NCBI RefSeq assembly: GCF_902726645.1
Contig: NZ_CACVAO010000001.1
Span: forward strand, 124,001 to 188,000
Length of the DNA stretch: 64,000 bases
Direction of reading: 5' to 3'
DNA from: Halobacillus ihumii
GTDB taxonomy: Bacteria; Bacillota; Bacilli; Bacillales; Halobacillaceae
Position numbers and translations under genes: made by a program. Shown piece after piece: positions 45,047 through 53,904 of this stretch (positions are counted from its first letter, which is position 1; the number at the start of each line of letters is the position of its first letter). The notes under the pieces were generated by a model that had not been told where the DNA came from, made no database searches, and was given only the letters and a program-made list of their open reading frames with translations.

Positions 45047-46357
45047 TTATTTCAATTCTTTCTGCTTCGTATAGGATAAGTCAAGCCTTGTGATTTCATC
45101 GAATTTCTCACGGCGTACGACTAATTGATGCGTTCCATTTTCGATGAATACAACAGCTGCTTTCCCAAAACGGTTATAGTTATTCGCCATAGAATAGCCG
45201 TAGGCACCTGTACTAAACACAGCCAGTAAGTCATTATGTTCTACTTCTGGAAGCTCCACATCCCATAATAGCATATCTCCTGATTCACAGCATTTTCCAG
45301 CGATTGCGTATTCTTTAAAACCCTGGTCGTTCATACGATTAGCAAGCACCGCCTCGTACTTCGCCTGGTAAAGAGCGGGCCTGATATTGTCTGTCATGCC
45401 TCCATCTACAGAGACATAGGTGCGCACACCTGGTATTTCTTTGATCGAACCTACTGTATAAAGTGTAATACCTGCATCACCAACAATGGCTCGTCCAGGC
45501 TCGATCCAGATTTCGGGCAATGGATAATTTGAATTTGCTGACTGCTGTTTAACTTCATGAATTAGTGCGAGGGCATACTGGTCCAGTGATAGCGGATCGT
45601 CCTCTTCAGTATATCGAATACCGAAGCCACCGCCCAGATTTAGTACTTCTGCAATAAACTGATACTTGTTACGCCATTCCTTCATTGTCGTAAATAACTT
45701 TCTTGTGGCTAGTGTGAATCCACTTGCTTCAAATATTTGGGATCCAATATGACAATGAAGGCCTTTTACATGAATTCTCTCGTTATCATGGAGCAGCGAA
45801 AAAGCTTTCTCCGCTTGACCGCTTGATAAATCAAAGCCGAATTTTGAATCTTCCTGTCCTGTTAAAATATAATCATGTGTATGTGCTTCGATCCCTGGTG
45901 TAACACGCAGAAGTACATTCATTGTTGTATTTCTTTGTTCTACAAGTTCAGACAGCAATGCAATTTCGTAAAAGTTATCCACCACAATACAGCCAATTTC
46001 AGCTTCAACCGCCATTCGAAGTTCAGCCAAGCTTTTATTATTGCCGTGCATATGAATTTTCTCCACCGGAAATTCAGCCTGAAGGGCAGTATGAAGTTCG
46101 CCTTCTGAAACAATGTCCAAACTTAAGCCTTCTTCTTTCGCGACCTGAAGCATAGCAATGGAGGAAAATGCTTTGCTTGCATAAGCCACCTGTGCAGGTA
46201 CTTTCTGTTGTTCAAAGGTCTGAACAAATGCCTTTGCATTGTTACGAATACGTTCTACATCATATACATACACAGGGGTCCCATAGGCCTGCGCTATTTC
46301 TTGTGCCGGGACTCCCCCGATTAATAATTGTCCACTACTACTGATCGTCCGATTCAT
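45047..46357 (-). CDS. lysA: Diaminopimelate decarboxylase
   Basis: PLP enzyme making lysine from meso-diaminopimelate. The 436-residue protein has the PLP lysine Lys62 in VAYASKAFSS, the HGNNK and GGGFGIRYT blocks, EPGRAIV and CCESGD near the C-terminus. It lies downstream of spoVAF; a terminator at 46383-46425 separates the two. Confidence 0.97.
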   Translation of the reverse strand: MNRTISSSGQLLIGGVPAQEIAQAYGTPVYVYDVERIRNNAKAFVQTFEQQKVPAQVAYASKAFSSIAMLQVAKEEGLSLDIVSEGELHTALQAEFPVEKIHMHGNNKSLAELRMAVEAEIGCIVVDNFYEIALLSELVEQRNTTMNVLLRVTPGIEAHTHDYILTGQEDSKFGFDLSSGQAEKAFSLLHDNERIHVKGLHCHIGSQIFEASGFTLATRKLFTTMKEWRNKYQFIAEVLNLGGGFGIRYTEEDDPLSLDQYALALIHEVKQQSANSNYPLPEIWIEPGRAIVGDAGITLYTVGSIKEIPGVRTYVSVDGGMTDNIRPALYQAKYEAVLANRMNDQGFKEYAIAGKCCESGDMLLWDVELPEVEHNDLLAVFSTGAYGYSMANNYNRFGKAAVVFIENGTHQLVVRREKFDEITRLDLSYTKQKELK

Positions 46358-46382
46358 TACCTTTTCCGCCTTTCCTCCTTTA

Positions 46383-46425
46383 ATAAAAAAGAAAATGTTC
46401 CTTTTATTACGAAAAGGAACATTTC
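46383..46425 (-). terminator. Terminator of the spoVA operon
   Basis: GAAATGTTCCTTTT/AAAAGGAACATTTTC hairpin with TTTTTT following on the minus strand. Confidence 0.85.
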
Positions 46426-46503
46426 AAATTATTTTAAATTTATCACAACTTTAGAACACTGGCAATGAACTAGATCAGCATGTTGCTCTTTCTTTCGCGG
46501 CAC

Positions 46504-47976
46504 TTATCCTTTACGCCTGTTATTTTGAGGATGAACAATACTCGGACGTATTTTAGAAAGCGGTACAGACATACGTATCAATACTTGCATAAGTGCTTTT
46601 CCATTGAATGGCAGAAAAGGCCACAAATAAGGAGTGCTTAATGATTTCGTTCTAGCTAGCAATAGTACGTATGCCGTGGAACCTACAACAAATCCTGGTA
46701 ATCCAAATATAGCGGTAAAAAGCACTAAACCAACACGCGCCATTTTATTAGCTACAGATAATTCGTAACTTGGAGTCGAGTAAGAACCAATGGCAGCTAA
46801 GGCTATATACAGGATAACTTCCGGGACGAACATCCCGACGTCAATCGCTATTTGTCCAACCAAAACAGCAGCTATTAAACCCATAGCTGTTGATAAAGGT
46901 GTTGGTGTATGGATTGCCGCTATCCTGAGCATTTCCAAGCCTAAATCAGCAATTAATAACTGAATGATGATCGGAATTGTGGATTCTTCAGTCGGTCCAA
47001 TAAATGATAAACTTTGTGGGAGTAATTCTGGATTTACGACAAACAACATCCATAAAGGCAATAAAAACACAGAAAAAAGTATCCCGATAAAACGGACCCA
47101 TCTAACAAATGAACCTACCATTGGTGACTGACGATATTCTTCTGCATGCTGAACATGATGAAAGTATGTGGTAGGTGTGATGATCATACTGGGCGATGTA
47201 TCCACCATAATTAAAACGTGTCCTTCAAATAAGTGGGCAGAAGCCACATCTGGTCTTTCAGTATAACGCACGAGCGGAAATGGGTTATATCCCTGTCGCA
47301 CTAAAAATTCTTCGACGGATTTATCTGCCATCGATAAACCATCTGTATCTATATTCTTCATCTCTTCTTTAATCAGTTTAACGATACCTGGGTCAGCAAT
47401 ATCATTAATGTAGGCTATACAGATATCTGTTTTTGAACGCTGGCCCACTTGTAACATCTCAAACCGTAAACGTTCATCTCTAATTCTTCTTCGGGTGAGT
47501 GCCGTATTTTCTACAATATTTTCAGTGTAACCATCTCTTGAGCCTCTAATAACCTTTTCAGTATCTGGCTCGCGAGGGGTACGCCCAGGATAAGAACGCA
47601 CATCGATGATAAAGGCTTCTGATGCTCCTTCTACAAATATGACAATCAACCCGGATAGTATCCTGGTAATAGAGGTTTCAATCGACTGGGTAAGTTCAAC
47701 CTGTTGATGAACTAATTCGTCATGGATAGATTGAAATGCCTCATCTTTTCCTTCTTTTTCATCATCCAGCTCATTGAGCTGGCGTAAAATCTGGATGATA
47801 TACGATGTATCACATAACCCTGTAACATAATATAAATTAATTTCATGACCTAGAATAGTTATGCTTCTAAAGCCTACATCAAAAGAGGTGTTTACACCGA
47901 TTCGTTCATTCATCAGCTTTCTATTCTGTTCAAGCTTCATGACAATCGGTGTTTCTTGTTCAGTCGGGTTTGACAT
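46504..47976 (-). CDS. spoVAF: Stage V sporulation protein AF
   Basis: A 490-residue membrane protein of the GerA-A/SpoVAF family, accessory to the dipicolinic acid channel complex and helpful for germination. Soluble N-terminal half, then about five helices (residues 300-460) with SPMVGSFVRWVRFIGILFS and IPIIIQLLIADLGLEMLR as family marks. AAGGAG precedes the start. It follows spoVAE by 25 bases; spoVAEA is not present. Confidence 0.93.
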   Translation of the reverse strand: MSNPTEQETPIVMKLEQNRKLMNERIGVNTSFDVGFRSITILGHEINLYYVTGLCDTSYIIQILRQLNELDDEKEGKDEAFQSIHDELVHQQVELTQSIETSITRILSGLIVIFVEGASEAFIIDVRSYPGRTPREPDTEKVIRGSRDGYTENIVENTALTRRRIRDERLRFEMLQVGQRSKTDICIAYINDIADPGIVKLIKEEMKNIDTDGLSMADKSVEEFLVRQGYNPFPLVRYTERPDVASAHLFEGHVLIMVDTSPSMIITPTTYFHHVQHAEEYRQSPMVGSFVRWVRFIGILFSVFLLPLWMLFVVNPELLPQSLSFIGPTEESTIPIIIQLLIADLGLEMLRIAAIHTPTPLSTAMGLIAAVLVGQIAIDVGMFVPEVILYIALAAIGSYSTPSYELSVANKMARVGLVLFTAIFGLPGFVVGSTAYVLLLARTKSLSTPYLWPFLPFNGKALMQVLIRMSVPLSKIRPSIVHPQNNRRKG

Positions 47977-48001
47977 CGTCTCAACTCCTTCGTTGCTTCT
48001 A

Positions 48002-48352
48002 CTACCCCTTAGGTTTAAAAATAAGAGCTACTAAAAATCCAAATAATATCGCAGTTGCAATTCCTGTTGATGTTAATTCAAAAATACCAATGGCTACACC
48101 AATAAAACCATGATCATCCGCCTGATCCATTGCCCCGTGCAGCAATGAATGTCCAAAACTAGTGATAGGAATAGTCGCTCCGGCACCTGCGAACCGAATT
48201 AAATTATCGTACAAATCGAAGGCATCAAGCACAGCACCCGCCACTACGAAGGAGGACATAACATGAGCAGGAGTTAATTTAGCAACATCAAATAACAACT
48301 GGCCAATCACACATATTCCACCTCCAACAACGAAAGCCCAAAAAAATTCCAT
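48002..48352 (-). CDS. spoVAEB: Stage V sporulation protein AE (SpoVAEB)
   Basis: Membrane subunit of 116 residues of the spore dipicolinic acid channel. [21 protein letters not shown] and [19 protein letters not shown] are shared with SpoVAC, its paralogue. Its ATG overlaps the spoVAD TGA by one base. Confidence 0.94.
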   Translation of the reverse strand: MEFFWAFVVGGGICVIGQLLFDVAKLTPAHVMSSFVVAGAVLDAFDLYDNLIRFAGAGATIPITSFGHSLLHGAMDQADDHGFIGVAIGIFELTSTGIATAILFGFLVALIFKPKG

Positions 48353-49362
48353 CAGTTATCCTCCTTCGTAAGAACAACGCCATGAGCGATACAGGGAATT
48401 GTTTCTTTTTGCTGAATCATCATCGGGTTCATTAACGCACCCGTTGCAACGATGAGGATGCGCTTATACTTCCCTTGCTTTAAGTCATCTATTAATTTTG
48501 AATAGGTGACTACAGCCGAACAAGCACAGCCACTTCCGCCGCTAAAAACCGGCTGATCACTATGGTAAACCATCAGTCCACAATCTTTATGGACTTCATC
48601 TACATCATAACCGTCATTCTTCAGCATATCTCTCACAATAGGTGTTCCCACGCTCGATAGATCCCCCGTGGCAATCACGTCATAGTCAGAAGGCATGCGT
48701 CCCATATCTTCTAAATGGGTTTTAATGGTGCTCCATGCCGCTGGTGCCATCGCTGACCCGAGGTCAAAAGGATCGTTCGTTCCATAATCCATAACTCGCC
48801 CGATAGTTGCTGCCTCTATCCGGATCGAGGATGGTTGTGTAGATACAAGAGCAGCACCACTCCCAGTCACTGTGAAGGTAGCTGTTTTCGGTTTTTGTCC
48901 TCCGTATTCAGTTGGGTATCTGTATTGCCTTTCCGCTGTAGCATTGTGAGAACTAACTGCTGCAATGGCCTGCTTAGCATAACCAGATTCAATCAGCGCT
49001 GCCGAAAGTGCAAGAGTCTCCATTGAGGTTGAGCAAGCTCCAAACATCCCAAGTAAAGGAATTCCAAGCTGCCTTGCCACATAGTTTCCTGTTACATTTT
49101 GATTCAATAAGTCCCCTGTTAATAAAAGGTCGATATTCGTTTGATCAACCCCTGCCTTTTGCAAGCAATATCGAACGGCTTCTGACATTAATTTTCGTTC
49201 CGCGAGTTCCCAGTTTGCCTCGCCACAATGCAAATCATCAAAACTAAAATCAAATAAACTTTTTAATGGACCTTCTCCTTCAAGCGGTCCGACCACAGTA
49301 CCTGTTGATTGAATATAAACAGGTTTGGCGAATGTCCATGTTTGCTTCCCTGCTTGTCCCAC
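48352..49362 (-). CDS. spoVAD: Stage V sporulation protein AD
   Basis: Peripheral subunit of 336 residues with a thiolase-like fold that binds dipicolinic acid. [18 protein letters not shown] and [19 protein letters not shown] fit the family. The start is GTG at 49362 with AGGAGG 8 bases upstream. Coupled to spoVAE. Confidence 0.94.
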   Translation of the reverse strand: MGQAGKQTWTFAKPVYIQSTGTVVGPLEGEGPLKSLFDFSFDDLHCGEANWELAERKLMSEAVRYCLQKAGVDQTNIDLLLTGDLLNQNVTGNYVARQLGIPLLGMFGACSTSMETLALSAALIESGYAKQAIAAVSSHNATAERQYRYPTEYGGQKPKTATFTVTGSGAALVSTQPSSIRIEAATIGRVMDYGTNDPFDLGSAMAPAAWSTIKTHLEDMGRMPSDYDVIATGDLSSVGTPIVRDMLKNDGYDVDEVHKDCGLMVYHSDQPVFSGGSGCACSAVVTYSKLIDDLKQGKYKRILIVATGALMNPMMIQQKETIPCIAHGVVLTKEDN

Positions 49363-49374
49363 AAGTCATTCCTC

Positions 49375-49827
49375 CTAAAATAGCAAATGCCAAAAATAGC
49401 GAATGATCCCTAACACGTAAGCTGCCACGACCCCAAAAACGATTACGGAGCCAGCCAGCTTGAAAAGATTTGTTGCAACCCCCAGTACAATACCTTCACT
49501 CTTGTGTTCTAATGCAGCCGATGTAATGGAATTCGCAAACCCTGTAATAGGTACAGCTGAACCCGCACCGGCAAATTGTCCTAAACGATCATATACCCCA
49601 AACCCTGTTGCAAGAGAAGCTAGGAGAATCATCGTAGCGACTGTGGGATTACTTGCATCCTTTTCACTAAAACCGAACCATGATATATACATTTCCGATA
49701 AGAGCTGTCCAAAAGTACAAATTAATCCCCCCACGATAAAAGCTTTTAAGCAATTCATAAAATAAGGGGGCTTTGGTTGATAATCCTTACTTTTTTGCTT
49801 GTAATTTTCAGCGTCAAATGATTGCAT
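49375..49827 (-). CDS. spoVAC: Stage V sporulation protein AC
   Basis: Membrane channel subunit of 150 residues, reported in B. subtilis to be mechanosensitive. AFIVGGLICTFGQLLSEMY and GAGSAVPITGFANSITSAAL mirror SpoVAE. AAAAGGAGAC precedes the ATG. Confidence 0.94.
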   Translation of the reverse strand: MQSFDAENYKQKSKDYQPKPPYFMNCLKAFIVGGLICTFGQLLSEMYISWFGFSEKDASNPTVATMILLASLATGFGVYDRLGQFAGAGSAVPITGFANSITSAALEHKSEGIVLGVATNLFKLAGSVIVFGVVAAYVLGIIRYFWHLLF

Positions 49828-49841
49828 GATTTAGTCTCCTT

Positions 49842-50252
49842 TTAGCGTACAAAAATCACCCATTGAAATAGAGAGCCCGCGATTTTACCTAAGGCAAATG
49901 CCATAAGCAGGGGGAACAAGTAAACTTCTACTCCAATCCGTTTAAATAATAAGGGAAACACATTAATGACCTCTGTTAATGCCGCAGCCAGTAAACCAAT
50001 AAATATTCCATGAAACAGCCCCCAGATGATCAGTCCAATAATAGGAATGCTAATGGAAAGGTCACCAAAAGATAGGTAGATCCCGAAAAAGACACCAGTC
50101 AGGATGGCTCCTTCGTACCAGCGAATTTTAGATATAGAACGACTAAGCTGCATTAAACGTGGTACCACACCTAAAACGGTCAGAAAAGCTACAAATCCTG
50201 TCCCTACTGCAAAACCGGACGCAAGCCCAATAATCGCTTCAATGATCCTCAT
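49842..50252 (-). CDS. spoVAB: Stage V sporulation protein AB
   Basis: Membrane protein of 136 residues with four predicted helices. Start at 50252 (MRIIEAI) follows AAGGTGGAG; the upstream frame has no site. It overlaps the spoVAA end by 14 bases. Second gene of the spoVA operon. Confidence 0.93.
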   Translation of the reverse strand: MRIIEAIIGLASGFAVGTGFVAFLTVLGVVPRLMQLSRSISKIRWYEGAILTGVFFGIYLSFGDLSISIPIIGLIIWGLFHGIFIGLLAAALTEVINVFPLLFKRIGVEVYLFPLLMAFALGKIAGSLFQWVIFVR

Positions 50253-50856
50253 CTTGCTCCACCTTGTTCTCATTTATGGCTACGTAGTGATCCAAGTCTT
50301 CTTGATATTTAAATACTTCTACTTCCATAGGGTTAGGCTCCTCATTGAATTTCTTATGAAACCAATGATTAAAAAACAAAATCATACCCAACCCTAATCC
50401 TATAGAATAAGGGACCTGAATCCACAGAGGATGCTCTTTCTCTTCCCCTGTTAACATGAAATGCAGCTTTTGTTGAACATCCTCCATACTGACATCGTAA
50501 TGAAAGTTCATAATCGTCATGGCAGCTCCTATAAACAGAAGTAACCAAATTGCAGAAATCAAGATTAGAGAAGGTTTCTTCGCCGGCTTCTCATCAACGT
50601 GGACCACGCATTGATTCGGTCCTAATATTTCAAGTTCAATATGCGGAAATCGCTGGAGAATAAGTTCAATTAAAGGATGAATATCTATGACAACGATATT
50701 TTTATCCTTATCCTTTATGTTATAAATAGCCATATTTTCAATGATTTGCTTATAACTGCTTGAACCGGCCACCTTTGCCACATCTTTGACACGAACTATA
50801 TGATCGGTTGAGGCACGAATAGACTGCCTCATTCGGATATATACAGGAGTAGCCAT
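50239..50856 (-). CDS. spoVAA: Stage V sporulation protein AA
   Basis: First gene of the spoVA operon, 205 residues: a soluble N-terminal domain (about 1-105, VYIRMRQSIRASTDHIVRVK) and two C-terminal membrane helices. GGGGGAGG lies 10 bases before the ATG. It stands downstream of a good forespore promoter. Confidence 0.93.
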   Translation of the reverse strand: MATPVYIRMRQSIRASTDHIVRVKDVAKVAGSSSYKQIIENMAIYNIKDKDKNIVVIDIHPLIELILQRFPHIELEILGPNQCVVHVDEKPAKKPSLILISAIWLLLFIGAAMTIMNFHYDVSMEDVQQKLHFMLTGEEKEHPLWIQVPYSIGLGLGMILFFNHWFHKKFNEEPNPMEVEVFKYQEDLDHYVAINENKVEQDEDH

Positions 50857-50890
50857 TTGTTGTACGCCTCCCCCGAAAGATTTCTTTTGT

Positions 50891-50919
50891 TAGTATGTGT
50901 GAAATAAAAAGAATCATAC
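50891..50919 (-). promoter_or_regulatory. Predicted sigma-G (forespore) promoter of the spoVA operon
   Basis: GTATG (50915-50919) and CATACTA (50891-50897), exactly 17 bases apart, match the sigma-G/sigma-F consensus (GHATR, CATNHTA). It lies between the spoIIA terminator and spoVAA. Confidence 0.65.
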
Positions 50920-50920
50920 A

Positions 50921-50949
50921 AAAAAAGCTACGCACGAAAGCGTAACTTT
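50921..50949 (-). terminator. Terminator of the spoIIA operon
   Basis: AAGTTACGC and GCGTAGCTT arms (50925-50933, 50940-50948) followed on the minus strand by a T run. Confidence 0.82.
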
Positions 50950-50978
50950 TTTATCTTTTACTTATAGGGAAAGGTTTT

Positions 50979-51728
50979 TCATTCATTCATGGTTTCTTTC
51001 ATATGCTCGAGAATTTTCTTCTCCAATCTTGAGACTTGAACTTGGGATATCCCCAATCTTTCAGCAACTTCACTTTGAGTTTGATCTTTAAAATAACGCA
51101 AATAAATTATTAAGCGTTCTCGTTTTTCGAGTTTATTCATCATATCATGGAGTGTTAAGTGCTCGAACCAATGGGAATCTTCTTCAGCAATCTGATCCAC
51201 AAGTGTGATCGGGTCACCTTCACTTTCATAGACCGTTTCATAAATGGATTGAGGGGACCTGCCCGCTTCTTCTGCTTGAACAACATCCTCTGCCGTAAGA
51301 TCGAGAGAATCCGCTATCTCATTTACTGTTGGAGATCGCCCTAATTCCTTCAACAGCTCTTCTTTTTTCCCACGCACTTTATGGTACGTTTCCTTTAAAC
51401 TTCTACTGACTTTCACACTGCCATCATCTCTAATAAACCGTTGAATTTCACCGATAATCATAGGAACAGCATACGTTGAAAATTTCACCTCATAACTAAG
51501 GTCAAATTTATCGACTGATTTCAATAAGCCAATACAGCCAATTTGGTACAAATCATCAGGGTCATAACCTCGCCTTAAATATCGCTGCACAACCGACCAT
51601 ACAAGCCTGGTATTGCGTTCAACTAAATAATGCCTTGCCTCTTGGTCTCCGGATTGACTCTTTTTTATTAGCTCCCTTACTTCTTTATCGGATAGACGTT
51701 CTTTAGTAATATCTGTTTTCATACTCAT
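50979..51728 (-). CDS. sigF: RNA polymerase sigma-F factor
   Basis: First forespore-specific sigma factor, 249 residues. Region 2 holds DLYQIGCIGLLKSVDKFD and region 4 the HTH SEVAERLGISQVQVSRLEKK. Held inactive by SpoIIAB before septation. It lies 4 bases after spoIIAB, the standard spoIIAA-spoIIAB-sigF order. Confidence 0.97.
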   Translation of the reverse strand: MSMKTDITKERLSDKEVRELIKKSQSGDQEARHYLVERNTRLVWSVVQRYLRRGYDPDDLYQIGCIGLLKSVDKFDLSYEVKFSTYAVPMIIGEIQRFIRDDGSVKVSRSLKETYHKVRGKKEELLKELGRSPTVNEIADSLDLTAEDVVQAEEAGRSPQSIYETVYESEGDPITLVDQIAEEDSHWFEHLTLHDMMNKLEKRERLIIYLRYFKDQTQSEVAERLGISQVQVSRLEKKILEHMKETMNE

Positions 51729-51732
51729 CGCC

Positions 51733-52173
51733 CTAATTAGCCAGTGCTCTTGTTGACGTGAGTTGTTTTACCATCCGGATTGTCGTGCCTTCCCCTTCAT
51801 CTGATTTGATTTCGACTCTATCCATGAAATTCTCCATGATGGTAAATCCCATACCTGATCGTTCCCACTCGGGTTTCGAAGTGAAAAGGGGCTCCCGGGC
51901 TTGTTCAATATCTGTCATCCCAATCCCATTATCTTTAATGACGATTTCGATCTGTTCATCTTCCATCGCACACTCGAGAGTTACTGTTTGATCAGGTTTA
52001 TCTTCATAGCCATGAATAATCGCATTCGTAACAGCTTCTGATACAACTGTTTTTATGTCGGTGAGTTCATCCATAGTAGGGTTCATTTGACTTATAAAGG
52101 CAGCTACAGAAATCCGTGCGAGCGATTCGTTCTGGCTAACACTTAAAAACTCGATTTTCATATGATTTTTCAT
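51733..52173 (-). CDS. spoIIAB: Anti-sigma-F factor and kinase SpoIIAB
   Basis: GHKL-type serine kinase of 146 residues that binds sigma-F and phosphorylates SpoIIAA. N box EAVTNAIIHGYED, G1 box DNGIGM and MGFTIMENFMD are visible. Its start overlaps the spoIIAA stop by 4 bases. Confidence 0.96.
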   Translation of the reverse strand: MKNHMKIEFLSVSQNESLARISVAAFISQMNPTMDELTDIKTVVSEAVTNAIIHGYEDKPDQTVTLECAMEDEQIEIVIKDNGIGMTDIEQAREPLFTSKPEWERSGMGFTIMENFMDRVEIKSDEGEGTTIRMVKQLTSTRALAN

Positions 52174-52523
52174 GACGCCACCCCCAGCATCTGCAAAGCG
52201 AAGTCTTCATTGTCAACCAATTTAACGATCTTAAACATTCCGGAAAGATCAAATAATCTGCGCACTTCCGGTGAAATGGAACAGATTACCATCTCACTGC
52301 CTGCTGCCTGAATTTCCTTATATCGTCCAAGCATGACACCTAGACCAGAACTGTCCATAAACGATAATTTTTCTAAGTTAACGATCACATTTCCTACATT
52401 ATTCTGGGCAAGCTGTGCCTGCCATTCTTCACGAAGACTTGTCGCCTCGTGATGATCCAATTCTCCAGCTAACCTGACGAGCAGCACATTTTCTTTTACA
52501 GCAAAATCTACATGAAGACTCAA
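52170..52523 (-). CDS. spoIIAA: Anti-anti-sigma factor SpoIIAA
   Basis: STAS-domain protein of 117 residues that frees sigma-F when unphosphorylated. The phosphorylation site Ser58 is in FMDSSGLGV at the same residue number as in B. subtilis. The start is TTG with GGAGGAAG upstream. Upstream 92 bases to dacF could hold a sigma-H promoter, but I do not see a clear match. Confidence 0.96.
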   Translation of the reverse strand: MSLHVDFAVKENVLLVRLAGELDHHEATSLREEWQAQLAQNNVGNVIVNLEKLSFMDSSGLGVMLGRYKEIQAAGSEMVICSISPEVRRLFDLSGMFKIVKLVDNEDFALQMLGVAS

Positions 52524-52615
52524 GTTCTCTTCCTCCTCTATCTTTTAGAGTCACTTAAGTCTTTCGCAGATTTCTTTGCTTTTTCCTCCTTCAAAACAAT
52601 ACTAGTGACATATCG

Positions 52616-53788
52616 CTAAAACTTCTGAAAACTCGTCAAATTTCTGAATGAGCGTTCGAACAACTCTAAAACATTTGCACGTGTAATCGGCTTTGTAGCC
52701 TCTAATCTGACTTTTGTTACTTCCTGTCCATTGTTTGTAATTACGACCCATCCGAAGTGATCTCCGTTTTCGACTGGCAGATCAAGTGACTTACGAACCT
52801 TGAGTGTTGCTTTATATTTTCCTTTTGGCTGATTCTTTTTCTTTAGGACGACGACATCCTTTTCAGGTGCTAAAGGAAGGACTTTTGGTGTCCCTCTCGT
52901 AGTTTTCACTGAATGAAGAACATCATTTTTTGAAAAAAGTTGAACCCCTTCATACTGACTAAAGCCGTAATCGAGCATGCTCGTTACATCAGCATTACGT
53001 TTCTTAGGAGTTTCAGCTCCCATAACAACGGCAATCATATGAAGATCACCTTTCTTCGCAGAAGCTGTGAGGCAATATTTTGCTTTATCTGTATAACCTG
53101 TTTTTAAACCGTCAACTCCAGGATAAGATTTAATCAGCTTGTTAGTATTCACGAGCCAAAATTCATTTTCCTGTCCTTTACGTAAATAATCTTCATAGGT
53201 GCTCGTATATTCTGTGATCTTCTCATGTAATAACAATTCTCGCGCCATCACGGCCATGTCTCTTGCCGTACTATAATGTCCTTCCGCGGGAAGGCCTGTG
53301 GGATTTTCAAAGTGAGTATTCTTCAAGCCTAGATCTTTTGCCTTTTTGTTCATCAATTTGACAAAAGCTTTTTCACTGCCTGCAATTCGTTCAGCCATAG
53401 CAACACTTGCATCGTTTCCAGAGGCAATGGCAATTCCTTTGATAAGATCTTTTACAGTCATTTCTTCCCCAGCTTCAAGAAATATTTGGGAGCCTCCCAT
53501 CGATGCTGCGTTATCACTGACTCTGACTTTTTCGTCTAATGAAATATTACCTTTCTCAAGCTCCTCCATGATTAGGAGGAGAGTCATAATTTTAGTCATA
53601 CTGGCTGGAGGCAATTTTTTGTCTGCCTGCTTTTCGTATAACGTCATTCCACTGTTTTTCTCCATCAAAATAGCGGATGGCGCCGATTTAACCAGCTCTT
53701 CAGCTGTTTCCTCTGCGTGTGCATAGGTTGGTGTATACAACACCCCTACAACAGTGATACATATTAGTAAGCTGAGCAATCGTTTCAT
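52616..53788 (-). CDS. dacF: D-alanyl-D-alanine carboxypeptidase DacF
   Basis: Forespore-expressed low-molecular-weight PBP that tunes cortex crosslinking. Signal peptide (to about residue 26, THAEE), then SxxK in PPASMTK, SGN in ASGNDASVAM, KTG in GLKTGYTDKA, and a C-terminal PBP5-like beta domain. Start at 53788 follows AAGGTGGG. It precedes spoIIAA as in B. subtilis, where both can be read together late in sporulation. Confidence 0.95.
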   Translation of the reverse strand: MKRLLSLLICITVVGVLYTPTYAHAEETAEELVKSAPSAILMEKNSGMTLYEKQADKKLPPASMTKIMTLLLIMEELEKGNISLDEKVRVSDNAASMGGSQIFLEAGEEMTVKDLIKGIAIASGNDASVAMAERIAGSEKAFVKLMNKKAKDLGLKNTHFENPTGLPAEGHYSTARDMAVMARELLLHEKITEYTSTYEDYLRKGQENEFWLVNTNKLIKSYPGVDGLKTGYTDKAKYCLTASAKKGDLHMIAVVMGAETPKKRNADVTSMLDYGFSQYEGVQLFSKNDVLHSVKTTRGTPKVLPLAPEKDVVVLKKKNQPKGKYKATLKVRKSLDLPVENGDHFGWVVITNNGQEVTKVRLEATKPITRANVLELFERSFRNLTSFQKF

Positions 53789-53861
53789 ATGTTTCCCACC
53801 TTCTTCTTTAAGTGTTCCTATATTTCCCTGTATGAACACTTCTATACGGGATATCAGACGT

Positions 53862-53895
53862 AAAAAAGAACCCTAACCGTGGTGGTAGGGTTCTT
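53862..53895 (-). terminator. Terminator of the deoB-pupG-pdp unit
   Basis: AAGAACCCTACC/GGTTAGGGTTCTT stem followed by TTTTTA on the minus strand, just after the pdp stop. Confidence 0.87.
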
Positions 53896-53904
53896 ACCTA
53901 TAAC

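Noticed and set aside
53789..53861. Possible forespore promoter upstream of dacF
   Set aside because: GTATA is present, but no acceptable -10 element lies 17-18 bases away.
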